A stretch of DNA of 64,000 nt, from assembly GCF_900184935.1 (NCBI RefSeq), contig NZ_FXYE01000001.1, positions 1,364,001-1,428,000 on the forward strand, read 5' to 3'. Both the position numbers and the translations under genes were made by a program. Position 1 is the stretch's first letter; the number at the start of each line of letters is the position of its first letter. The notes under the pieces were generated by a model. It searched no databases. It saw only the letters and a program-made list of their open reading frames with translations, and had not been told where the DNA came from. This DNA comes from Actibacterium lipolyticum (GTDB lineage: Bacteria > Pseudomonadota > Alphaproteobacteria > Rhodobacterales > Rhodobacteraceae). Below, one piece after another: positions 1 to 6,929 of this stretch.

Positions 1-266
1 TGCGCCATATCGTGTTGCCGCAACTGGCCCCATTCCTGTCGGCCAGCGCGCGCAACGGGTTGGCTGTGATTTGGAAGATCGTTCTGGTGGTCGAGTTTCT
101 GGGGCGCAGCAACGGGATTGGGTTTCAGATTCACCTGTATTTTCAGCTTTTCGACACAGCGCATGTCTTGGCATACGCAATGACCTTTGTCGCTGTGATG
201 GGGGTTATTGAATACGCCTTGCTGAAGCCCGCCGAAACGCGCGCTTTGAAATGGCGGCGTGCATAG
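1..266 (+). CDS. ABC transporter permease, C-terminal part (cut by window edge)
   Basis: The reading frame is open from base 3 and enters from outside the window, so only the last 87 or so residues are visible. They are hydrophobic, with the amphipathic 'LPQLAPFL' helix and the 'KIVLVVEFLG' segment seen in permeases of the NitT/TauT/SsuC type, then a last membrane helix (about 'HVLAYAMTFVAVMGVIEYALL') and a basic cytoplasmic tail ending KWRRA. It would form the membrane channel of an importer whose other genes lie to the left. It converges on the guanidine operon and is separated from it by a strong hairpin. Substrate cannot be told from this fragment. Confidence 0.8.
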   Translation, partial: RHIVLPQLAPFLSASARNGLAVIWKIVLVVEFLGRSNGIGFQIHLYFQLFDTAHVLAYAMTFVAVMGVIEYALLKPAETRALKWRRA

Positions 267-272
267 CGTGTG

Positions 273-307
273 ATCCGCGCGGCGTTTGAGACTTCGGCCG
301 CGCGGAT
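273..307. terminator. Hairpin between convergent genes
   Basis: A perfect 11-bp inverted repeat, ATCCGCGCGGC at 273-283 and GCCGCGCGGAT at 297-307, encloses a 13-base loop. It sits between the end of the + strand permease (266) and the end of the - strand guanidine operon (329). The T-tracts on both sides are weak, so it may act as a bidirectional terminator or as a 3' stabiliser. Confidence 0.6.
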
Positions 308-328
308 GATTTGACTGTTATTCGTCCA

Positions 329-490
329 TCAACGCTTGGCGATCTTGAAGGCCAGATACAGCCCCAGACTGATGGCAAACAGCGCTGCGACCGAAATTTC
401 GGCACCGTGCGGGTGCAGGTGCGGCCCCCCATGGGCCAGCGCGGGGGATGCCAAAAGGGTGGCGGCGATTACGGCGGGCAGGCGGGTCAT
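329..490 (-). CDS. 53-residue exported His-containing single-pass peptide
   Basis: ATG at 490-488, stop at 331-329. The N-terminus MTRLPAVIAATLLASPALA is a classical signal peptide. Cleavage after ALA would leave a mature protein starting HGGPHLHPHGAE, followed by one membrane helix (about residues 31-47) and a basic end, FKIAKR. The ATG overlaps the stop of the upstream His-rich gene by 4 bp (ATGA), so it is translationally coupled and closes the guanidine operon. It resembles small Rhodobacteraceae proteins of the DUF6732 type and, loosely, the His motif at the N-terminus of HupE/UreJ nickel permeases. A role in periplasmic nickel binding or delivery is inference only. The signal peptide, conserved reading frame and coupling make it a real gene. 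Confidence 0.72.
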   Translation of the reverse strand: MTRLPAVIAATLLASPALAHGGPHLHPHGAEISVAALFAISLGLYLAFKIAKR

Positions 491-927
491 TTTTCAATCT
501 CCTGTTTGCGTTGATAAAGGAAGTCGCGGATATCCAGCGTCGATTTTTCATCCATCGAGACATAGATCAGCGACATGTTGGTGCGCTCGCGAACCATCTC
601 TCCGGGGAAGGGCAGATAGCTAAGCTCGCGTGATCCGAACGAGGGCGAGGCCGTACCGACCTGCCAATCGGTTTTCAGCTCTACATCGATCAGTTTCAGC
701 GCCTTTGCGCCATCCTTGGCAGGGCGTTCAAACGGGACCCCGGCAAGTTTCAGATAGCTCGTCTTATCACTTGCCTGAATGAAGCCGTCGATGAACTGGG
801 TCGCCAGCACCTGAAGGTCCGCCGCATCGTCGTGGTGGTGCATGTGGCTGTGCAGGTGGTCGCCATGGGCGTGGTTATGCCCTTCGCCGTGATGATGGTG
901 GTGGTCGTGTGGGTGATCATGTGGCAT
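487..927 (-). CDS. His-rich cytosolic protein coupled to guanidine hydrolase (candidate nickel chaperone)
   Basis: Start chosen at ATG 927-925, which begins the His-rich segment and overlaps the gdmH stop by 11 bp. A longer frame to 1035 would run antiparallel to nothing useful and lies inside gdmH. The 146-residue protein opens with a 34-residue stretch holding 17 histidines plus several Asp/Glu, then a globular part of about 110 residues (core QFIDGFIQASDKTSYLKLAG, later ELSYLPFPGEMVRERTNMSL) and a charged C-terminus. There is no signal peptide, P-loop or Cys-rich zinc site, so it is neither HypB nor HypA. His-rich segments of this kind in UreE, HypB and SlyD bind nickel. Position directly after gdmH and before a second His peptide suggests nickel storage or delivery to GdmH. 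I do not recognise the C-terminal domain. Confidence 0.75.
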   Translation of the reverse strand: MPHDHPHDHHHHHGEGHNHAHGDHLHSHMHHHDDAADLQVLATQFIDGFIQASDKTSYLKLAGVPFERPAKDGAKALKLIDVELKTDWQVGTASPSFGSRELSYLPFPGEMVRERTNMSLIYVSMDEKSTLDIRDFLYQRKQEIEK

Positions 928-2173
928 TGGACCACCGCTTTCCGCTGAATTCGCCGTGTGGGATCGAAACTGGCTTATCGATAAACTTCTTGTGCGCGCC
1001 CAGTTTGCCGTTGGACACCAGCGCGCCCAACACATCCACGATCACGCGGGTGCCCATCAACGCCGTAATGTCGGACGTGTCATAGGGCGGCGAAACCTCT
1101 ACCAGCTCCATCCCACAGATACCTTCGGCCGCGATGCCAGAGGCAAGCGCCAAAGCCTCGCGCGGAAGGAAGCCGCCGGGTTCAGGCCAGCCGGTACCGG
1201 GGACAAAGCCGCAATCGATACTGTCGATGTCGAAGGACATATAGACCATGTCAACCCCATCCCACGCCATTTCCAGCGCCATTTCGATGGTCTTATCGAC
1301 GCCCATCTTTTCCATATCGCCCATGGTGATGATGTTGGTTTCACGCTCGCGCGCAACCTTCACCGCCTCGCGCGGGACCTGCCAGCCACCGATGCCGATT
1401 TGGACAAGGTTCTTGGCTGGCACGTTGGGAAGGTTGGTGGAATGGAACCACGGGGTGGTATGCATCCGTTCATCCAGATCCTTTTCCTGAATGTCGGCGT
1501 GGCGGTCGAAATGCACGATGCCGATTTTCTTTGATGTGCATTGTGCGATGCCACGCACGCATGGGAACCCGATGGAATGATCGCCGCCAATCATGATCGG
1601 CAGAGAGCCAGAGGAGAATACATGGCTGACCGCTCGGCTGATCTGGTCAAAGCTCTTTTCGATATTGGCCGGGATGGTGAACACATCGCCCGCGTCGCAC
1701 AGCGTCATCTGTTCGCGCAGGTCCACGCCGATTTCATAGTTATAGGGCGTGTAGAGGGCGGAGATTTTGCGCAGCCCTTGCGGGCCAAACCGCGTGCCGG
1801 GGCGGTAGGTCGTGCCGCCATCAAAGGGGATGCCCAGAACGGTGGCATCATAGTCTGCGACCTCCAACACATCTTCGGCATAGGGGGCTTTCAGGAAGGT
1901 GTTGATGCCCGCGAAATGCGGAAGCTCTCCACGCGCGAAGGTGGGGATCGATTTATCCTCGATGCTTTCGGCACCCGTCAGGCCCATACGCAGGGCCCAA
2001 CGGCGTTCTTCGTCCCAGCGGCCTTCGGGCAGGTCGGCCTCTTTCTGCATGGCGCGCCAGCCTGCGAGCTTTGTCAGGTCTGGGTGGTGGCCGCGCTTTT
2101 CGCGGTTTGCCTGCTGTGCCAGTTGGTCAACCGGGTGGTGCGAGCGTGAGCGCCCGCGAGGTTCGTTAAACAT
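917..2173 (-). CDS. gdmH: Ureohydrolase, probable Ni-dependent guanidine hydrolase
   Basis: A 418-residue protein of the arginase/agmatinase superfamily. The two-metal site motifs are all present: GGDHSIG, DRHAD (in HFDRHADIQEKD) and SFDIDSID. Compared with ordinary agmatinases of about 300-320 residues it has an N-terminal extension of roughly 70 residues, as in the cyanobacterial Ni-dependent guanidine hydrolases. Those enzymes split guanidine into urea and ammonia. The decisive evidence is context: the operon is headed by a guanidine-I riboswitch and carries an ABC transporter of the urea/guanidine-carboxylase-associated type. The ATG (2173-2171) overlaps the ATPase stop by 8 bp, and the stop overlaps the His-rich gene. 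Agmatinase or another guanidino-acid hydrolase remains the alternative. No hypA/hypB-like maturation genes are visible here. Confidence 0.85.
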   Translation of the reverse strand: MFNEPRGRSRSHHPVDQLAQQANREKRGHHPDLTKLAGWRAMQKEADLPEGRWDEERRWALRMGLTGAESIEDKSIPTFARGELPHFAGINTFLKAPYAEDVLEVADYDATVLGIPFDGGTTYRPGTRFGPQGLRKISALYTPYNYEIGVDLREQMTLCDAGDVFTIPANIEKSFDQISRAVSHVFSSGSLPIMIGGDHSIGFPCVRGIAQCTSKKIGIVHFDRHADIQEKDLDERMHTTPWFHSTNLPNVPAKNLVQIGIGGWQVPREAVKVARERETNIITMGDMEKMGVDKTIEMALEMAWDGVDMVYMSFDIDSIDCGFVPGTGWPEPGGFLPREALALASGIAAEGICGMELVEVSPPYDTSDITALMGTRVIVDVLGALVSNGKLGAHKKFIDKPVSIPHGEFSGKRWSNAT

Positions 2174-2921
2174 CCTCTGCCTCCTTCAGATGTTGAAACG
2201 GGATGCCGCCATCGCGGGCATCAAAATCGTAGGTGATTGTCGCGCCATAGGCGCCGGGGTCGTGCGGGTCCCAACGGGGCTTGTCGAAGACCAGAACTCG
2301 GTCGCCCAGCTTGAACCCTTCTTCTAGGTCGTGGGTGACCATGAAGACGGTCATGCCGGTTTCGGCTTTCAGCTCCATCAGGAATTCGTGCATCGCGATC
2401 CGGGTGCCGGGGTCCAGCGCGCCGAAAGGTTCATCCAGCAACAACACCCGTGGTTTCGCGGCCATGGCTTGGCCGATGGCAAGGCGTTGTTGCATCCCGC
2501 CCGACAGGCTTGCCGGGTATTGGTCGGCGACGTGGTTCAGCCCGATCCGGGCCAGCATTGCATCGGCGCGTTCCAGCCCCGCGCGCCGGGCGGCACCCCG
2601 CAGGCGGCCCCAGCGCGTGGCGAAACCTTCGCCCGCCAGAATGTTGTTGCGGACTGTCAGATGCGGAAAGACCGAATAGCGCTGGAACACCACGCCGCGT
2701 TCGCGGTTCGGTTCAGACGCGGGTTCACCACCATCGATACGGATTTCACCACGCACCGGGGTTTCTTCGGCCAGCAGCATCCGCAGGAAGGTGGATTTGC
2801 CACAGCCCGACGCCCCGACGATAGAGATGAATTCGCCCTCATCGACCTCGACGTTCACACGTTCAAGGATCGAACGGTCGCCGTAGGATTGCCAGACATC
2901 GGTGACGGAAACAAAGCTCAT
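2166..2921 (-). CDS. ABC transporter ATP-binding protein, guanidine operon
   Basis: Start set at ATG 2921 (MSFVSVTDVWQSYG), which overlaps the permease stop by 4 bp (ATGA); the longer frame upstream is antisense-like and lies inside the permease. The 251-residue protein has Walker A GASGCGKST, Q-loop region VVFQRYSVFPHL, signature LSGGMQQR, Walker B VLLLDEPF and the switch histidine in MVTHD. It belongs to the nitrate/sulfonate/taurine class of importer ATPases. It would energise uptake through the adjacent permease and binding protein. The three transporter genes and gdmH are translationally coupled, as expected for a dedicated uptake and breakdown unit. Confidence 0.9.
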   Translation of the reverse strand: MSFVSVTDVWQSYGDRSILERVNVEVDEGEFISIVGASGCGKSTFLRMLLAEETPVRGEIRIDGGEPASEPNRERGVVFQRYSVFPHLTVRNNILAGEGFATRWGRLRGAARRAGLERADAMLARIGLNHVADQYPASLSGGMQQRLAIGQAMAAKPRVLLLDEPFGALDPGTRIAMHEFLMELKAETGMTVFMVTHDLEEGFKLGDRVLVFDKPRWDPHDPGAYGATITYDFDARDGGIPFQHLKEAEDV

Positions 2922-3730
2922 AGCCCGGCCTCCATCCATGGGAATGATTTGCGTGACAGGGTCTTCAACGCCCAGTCGATCAGGAATGCCAGCAGGGTAA
3001 TCCAGATGACGTAGGTTAGGATCACGTCCATCGCCAAATACCGGCGGACCAGGAAAATGCGATAGCCAAGGCCAACGTCTGAGGCGACAGCCTCGGCCGC
3101 GATCAGAAACAGCCATGCAGAGCCGAGAGAGAGCCGGATGTTGGAGATCAACCGGGGCAGGATTTGTGGCAAGGCGACGCGCAAGGCGATGACCCCGCTG
3201 GATGCGCCCAAAGTTTGCGCCTTGACGATTTGTTCATGCGGGATGTCCAGCACGCGCTGCGCCAGATCGCGGGTCATGATGGGTGTGATGCCGATGACGA
3301 TCAGCACCACCTTGGACAGTTCCCCAAGGCCGAAGACGATGAACAGGATCGGCAGCAGGGCCAGCGGCGGTACCATCGACAGCACGGCCACAAAACCCGC
3401 GAATGTCTTGCGGGCATAGGGGAACAACCCAATCAACATCCCCAACGAAAGAGAGATGGCCGCCGCAATGCCGACCCCGCCCAACAACCGTGTCAGCGAG
3501 GCCCAGGTATCTTTCCACAGCAGGATATCACCGGTGCGTCGGTCCCCTTGGGTGAACAGGCGAACAGCCGTATCCCAAATGGTCGAAGGGGCGGGCAGCA
3601 GTTTGTCCTGTGGGTTCACGCTTAGCCGCATTTCGGATCCGACCGCATAGGCGATCACAACCAAAACAAACGGCAGCGCGGCAAGAAACACGCCCGTCGA
3701 ACGATCAGGTTTTCGATTGATATGCCGCAT
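2918..3730 (-). CDS. ABC transporter permease, guanidine operon
   Basis: A 270-residue integral membrane protein of the BPD_transp_1 family. It has an N-terminal membrane helix (about residues 15-32), a periplasmic stretch, and further helices around 80-230. The EAA-type cytoplasmic loop is seen near 'IPHEQIVKAQTLGASSGVIALRVALPQILPRL'. It resembles NitT/TauT-type permeases. It lies 50 bp after the binding protein gene and overlaps the ATPase gene by 4 bp. The substrate, guanidine or a close derivative, is inferred from the riboswitch upstream and gdmH downstream. Confidence 0.88.
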   Translation of the reverse strand: MRHINRKPDRSTGVFLAALPFVLVVIAYAVGSEMRLSVNPQDKLLPAPSTIWDTAVRLFTQGDRRTGDILLWKDTWASLTRLLGGVGIAAAISLSLGMLIGLFPYARKTFAGFVAVLSMVPPLALLPILFIVFGLGELSKVVLIVIGITPIMTRDLAQRVLDIPHEQIVKAQTLGASSGVIALRVALPQILPRLISNIRLSLGSAWLFLIAAEAVASDVGLGYRIFLVRRYLAMDVILTYVIWITLLAFLIDWALKTLSRKSFPWMEAGL

Positions 3731-3780
3731 GAACGCCCCCGCGAAAGCGTGGGCACGGCAAACGCCGCGCCCGTTTGCCG

Positions 3781-4848
3781 TTACAGCGCGCCGTCAGCGG
3801 CCATCTGCATATAGGTGGCGTCAAAGCGGAATTTGACGTTGCCAGCATCACCCGAGGTTGACCCATCAGGGTAGGCGATGCCGACGAAATCAGCACTTGG
3901 CGCGCCTTCGCCCAAGATGCCTTTGTCGAACAGGAATTCGGCGACAGAGGTCATCGTTGCAGGCAATTCGCCAGATGCGGCTTGGGCCACGGCGGCGGCA
4001 GGGTCAAAGAACATCTCGGTCGCTGCAAGCTGCGCTTTGTATCCGTCAAGGTCGGTGCCCGATGCTTCGGCCATTGCCGTCAACGCGGCCTCGTCACCGG
4101 CCGCCATAAGCGACATTACCTCGTACCATGCGCCAACCACGGCTTTTCCGAAGGCCGGATTGTCGGCCAGCGTTTCGGTGTTCACCACCATCAGGTCAAG
4201 GATTTCACCGGGTATCATAGAGCTGTCAAAGACGTTGGTCGCGTCTGGGTTTGACCCAAGGATTTCCGACACCAACGGGTTCCATGTCACCACGGCCTCT
4301 ACATCGCCAGACGCATAGGCCGCGATCATATCCGCGTCGGATGTGTTGATGACGCCGTCCAGATCACCTTCGGACAGGTCGACAGTATCCAAACCGCGCG
4401 CAAGCAGATAGTGAGACACCGACAGTTCGACCAAGTTCACCGGCTTGCCATTCAGATCGGCCAGCGTGCCTTCGCCCTTGAGGATAACGGCGTCGTTGCC
4501 GTTGGAGTAATCGCCGATGATCAGCGCGGTCGTGTCAACGCCGCCCCCGGACGGGATCGAAAGCGTGTCCATATTCGTGGCCGACACCCCATCAAACGCG
4601 CCGGCTGTGTATTGGTTGATGGATTCCACATAGTCGTTGATTTGCACGATATCGACAGTGATGCCGTATTTGTCGGCCCACTTGTCCATGATGCCGCTGT
4701 CTTCCAAATACCCCCACGGCATCCAGCCGACATAGATGGACCACGCAAGTTTGAAGTCTGTCTTTTCCTCGGCCATGGCAGGTGTAAGGGCCGAGGCAAG
4801 AACGCCCAGCGAGAGCGCCGAAGCGGTAAGAAGCTTTGATTTAGTCAT
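3781..4848 (-). CDS. ABC transporter substrate-binding protein, putative guanidine/urea type
   Basis: A 355-residue exported protein with signal peptide MTKSKLLTASALSLGVLASALTPAMA (n-region with two Lys, cleavage after AMA). The mature part (DFKLAWSIYVGWMPWGYLEDSG...) matches my memory of the binding proteins encoded beside urea/guanidine carboxylase genes, a NitT/TauT-like family annotated as 'putative urea ABC transporter'. It is the first gene of the operon and directly follows the guanidine-I riboswitch and its terminator hairpin, so its expression should be induced by guanidine. It would capture guanidine in the periplasm and pass it to the permease. Confidence 0.88.
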   Translation of the reverse strand: MTKSKLLTASALSLGVLASALTPAMAEEKTDFKLAWSIYVGWMPWGYLEDSGIMDKWADKYGITVDIVQINDYVESINQYTAGAFDGVSATNMDTLSIPSGGGVDTTALIIGDYSNGNDAVILKGEGTLADLNGKPVNLVELSVSHYLLARGLDTVDLSEGDLDGVINTSDADMIAAYASGDVEAVVTWNPLVSEILGSNPDATNVFDSSMIPGEILDLMVVNTETLADNPAFGKAVVGAWYEVMSLMAAGDEAALTAMAEASGTDLDGYKAQLAATEMFFDPAAAVAQAASGELPATMTSVAEFLFDKGILGEGAPSADFVGIAYPDGSTSGDAGNVKFRFDATYMQMAADGAL

Positions 4849-4908
4849 GACTTTCCCCGTTCAAGCGTCCCGCCGATTTTTGGTCGTGGTTTACGCCCCG
4901 CTGGCGGA

Positions 4909-4940
4909 ACAAAGAGAAAAGGCGCGGGCAAAACCTGCGC
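4909..4940 (-). terminator. Rho-independent terminator downstream of riboswitch aptamer
   Basis: On the - strand, GCGCAGG and CCCGCGC form a 7-position stem with one A-C mismatch around a TTTTG loop (4940-4922), followed by TTTTCTCTTTGT. It begins right at the 3' edge of the guanidine aptamer and precedes the binding protein ATG by about 60 bases. This is the expected geometry for a riboswitch that permits read-through when ligand is bound. Confidence 0.65.
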
Positions 4941-5055
4941 AGTAATCTCCCGGGATTTTGGCCCGCCGTGTGCCCGCGCGGAATTTGCCACGTGGGTGAA
5001 GCTTCTTGGACCAGACCTGCCGCATGGGGCAGCGGAACCCTAAGCTTCCTGCGCC
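4941..5055 (-). ncRNA. Guanidine-I (ykkC) riboswitch
   Basis: The three conserved blocks of the ykkC/guanidine-I aptamer appear in order on the - strand: GCTTAGGGTTCCG (about 5044-5032), CTGGTCCAAGA (about 5017-5007) and ACACGGCGGG..TCCCGGGAGA (about 4971-4946). A variable hairpin, CTGCC/GGCAG, lies between the first two blocks. The aptamer binds free guanidinium. Here it leads the ABC-gdmH operon and is followed at once by a terminator-like hairpin, so guanidine should switch the operon on. An open reading frame that crosses this element has no support and is not a gene. Confidence 0.93.
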
Positions 5056-5059
5056 TTTG

Positions 5060-5089
5060 ATTGGACTTTCGGAACGGTCTTTGCGTCAA
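5060..5089 (-). promoter_or_regulatory. Candidate sigma-70 promoter of the guanidine operon
   Basis: On the - strand a good -35 box TTGACG (5089-5084) is followed after 18 bases by a weak -10-like TCCAAT (5065-5060). Transcription would start just before the riboswitch aptamer. The -10 match is poor, so this is tentative. Confidence 0.35.
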
Positions 5090-5199
5090 CAGGGCCGTCT
5101 TGGTTGGTGCGGGGCGGGCGGTGAATGGCTAAAAAATACGCACGAATTCGCGAAGTTGCCTAAGATGAGATCAACCAAGCGGTAAAAACAGGGGCCGAG

Positions 5200-6036
5200 T
5201 TAGCCTACTTCGCGTGTTGAAACGGCGAACAGTGTGTCGCCCTGAACCGGCGGCGTGCCGCGATACATGCGGGCGGTTTCAAAGCTGGGGGTGAACCCGT
5301 GTTCGGTCAGGCGCTGCGCGAATTCGGGCTGGTTGGACGGCAAGTCAATGCTTGCCCGATCAACACCAACGGCCCGCCCGGCGGCTGACATCAGGGCACA
5401 GGCCGCATCGACGTTGTCCGCGATGATGGGCCCGATTTTGCAGCCATCGTGACACTGCCGCGCAGTGGCGAAACCTTTGATTTCGCCACTGACCTCATAC
5501 ACCACGGTTTTGCGGGTGGGCGTGCCCATGATCCAGCCAGACAAGAAGCTGGGCCGTAAGTATCCGTTGGCGATGCCGTCCAACTGCGCGATGGTCGCAA
5601 TATCGTTGCTCAGATCAATGTCACGCACGCTGTCGATGTTGGTTTCGGGCAGGGGGCCATCAAAGCGCGTCGTTGTGCCGGTTCTAACAAAACCGGACCG
5701 GGCATAGTTGCTTTGCTGTTCAGCCACGCCATCCAATCCGATGCAGCGGTCCCCAGCGTGGGCAATGGCATGTTGCCAAAGGTCGTACCCAATGCCCTTG
5801 CCGCGATGCGCGGGCAAACACAGGTAAAGACCCAGAAACGACATTTCATCATTGTGGTTCACAACCGAAATACCGGCGACCATTTCTCCGTTCTCTTTGG
5901 CCACAAAGAACCCTTCGCCATCGGCCCCTAGAAACGCGGCGGCATCGTCCAGCCCGGGGTTCCATCCTTCGGCGGCGGCCCATTTAAGCATCGTCTCAAC
6001 ATCGGTGAAGGTCGCGGTGTGGAACGTCACGGTCAT
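5200..6036 (-). CDS. Tandem GNAT-type N-acetyltransferase
   Basis: A 278-residue protein with an N-terminal GNAT domain. The acetyl-CoA binding loop is seen as LPAHRGKGIGYDLW (about residues 76-89). The C-terminal half (about 140-278) looks like the second GNAT-like domain of YitH-type proteins (Acetyltransf_18). The substrate is unknown. Its ATG overlaps the stop of the GntR regulator gene by 4 bp, so both are made from one transcript. Together they stand divergent to a polyamine-type ABC operon, which hints that the acetyltransferase acts on a compound related to that transporter's substrate. Confidence 0.8.
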   Translation of the reverse strand: MTVTFHTATFTDVETMLKWAAAEGWNPGLDDAAAFLGADGEGFFVAKENGEMVAGISVVNHNDEMSFLGLYLCLPAHRGKGIGYDLWQHAIAHAGDRCIGLDGVAEQQSNYARSGFVRTGTTTRFDGPLPETNIDSVRDIDLSNDIATIAQLDGIANGYLRPSFLSGWIMGTPTRKTVVYEVSGEIKGFATARQCHDGCKIGPIIADNVDAACALMSAAGRAVGVDRASIDLPSNQPEFAQRLTEHGFTPSFETARMYRGTPPVQGDTLFAVSTREVG

Positions 6037-6719
6037 TTGCGAAGCGCCTCGTGCAGGGAAGATGGGACCGATTTTCGCGATCTAAGGTCAAGTGATGTGA
6101 CCAGATCAAGCAGGTGGCTTTTCATCAGCTCTTCGGCCAAGTCCCCGTCGCGATCGCGGAACGCCTCTATCAGGGCATGGTGGGCATGGCTTTCGCACAG
6201 CGCCGCGCGACGTTGCCAATAAAGCGCGATGATCAGCGAGGAGCGAGAGATCAACTGATTGATCAGATCGGCAATGGTTTTCTGATCGGCGATCCGCGCG
6301 ATTTCGATGTGGAATAGGCCGGAAAGATACAAGGCACGCCCGCTTTCGCCATCGTCAATCGCCGCGTGTTCAGCATCTATATGTGCCTGCAACGCGGTGA
6401 TGTCTGCCTCTGTCATGCGTTCAGCTGCGGATCGGGCGGTACGTGGTTCAAGAAGTGCGCGGGCCTCAAACACCTCACGGGCTTCGGCCACCGTTGGCTG
6501 GGCGACAAACGCGCCGCGGTTGCGTTTCAGTTCGATAAGGCGGTTGTGGGCAAGGCTTTGCAGGGCCGCCCGCACGATTGTGCGGCTGACGCGGTAAACA
6601 TCTGCCAGTTCATCTTCGCCCAGTTTCATGCCGGGGGGCAGGCGATGTTCATGGATCGCTTGTTCCAACGCCGCAGCAACCGTTTCGGCCGTACCTGTTT
6701 TTACCTGCATCTTATTCAT
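6033..6719 (-). CDS. GntR/FadR-family transcriptional regulator (FCD type)
   Basis: Start set at ATG 6719 because AGGAG lies six bases upstream; TTG at 6725 and GTG at 6722 are open but poorly spaced. The 228-residue protein has an N-terminal winged HTH (GEDELADVYRVSRTIVRAALQSLAHNRL) and an all-helical FCD ligand domain, with metal/ligand residues in the pattern of 'LYLSGLFHIEIAR' and 'ESHAHHALIEAF'. It is divergent from the ABC operon at 6930. A perfect palindrome in the shared intergenic region is a likely binding site. It probably represses both operons until its ligand is present. Confidence 0.87.
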   Translation of the reverse strand: MNKMQVKTGTAETVAAALEQAIHEHRLPPGMKLGEDELADVYRVSRTIVRAALQSLAHNRLIELKRNRGAFVAQPTVAEAREVFEARALLEPRTARSAAERMTEADITALQAHIDAEHAAIDDGESGRALYLSGLFHIEIARIADQKTIADLINQLISRSSLIIALYWQRRAALCESHAHHALIEAFRDRDGDLAEELMKSHLLDLVTSLDLRSRKSVPSSLHEALRK

Positions 6720-6797
6720 CACCAACTCCTGCCGTTGATTCTGCTTTGGCCGGACGGGATCGGCAAGTCGTGGGCTTCGTTAATGATAAGTGATCAG

Positions 6798-6809
6798 ATT
6801 GTATACAAT
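6798..6809. promoter_or_regulatory. Candidate GntR operator palindrome
   Basis: ATTGTATACAAT is a perfect 12-bp palindrome in the divergent region between the GntR gene (6719) and the ABC ATPase gene (6930). Its TTGTATACAA core fits the usual FCD-type GntR operator style. It is well placed to control both directions. Confidence 0.6.
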
Positions 6810-6929
6810 ATTGTGGCTAAAATTGCGCACAGCATTGCTGCGGACGCACAAACTTCGGGCAATCTGTGAAAATGGCAGGGGGAAAGCATCAAAACACTGC
6901 CCTTAACGGGAAATTCTAATCGAACCTGA

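Noticed and set aside
956-1534. 192-codon open frame on the + strand
   Set aside because: Antisense to gdmH, with no family resemblance; high-GC genes often leave open shadow frames.
4841-5089. 82-codon open frame (-) upstream of the binding protein gene
   Set aside because: It runs through the guanidine-I riboswitch and its terminator; the conserved RNA blocks explain the sequence.
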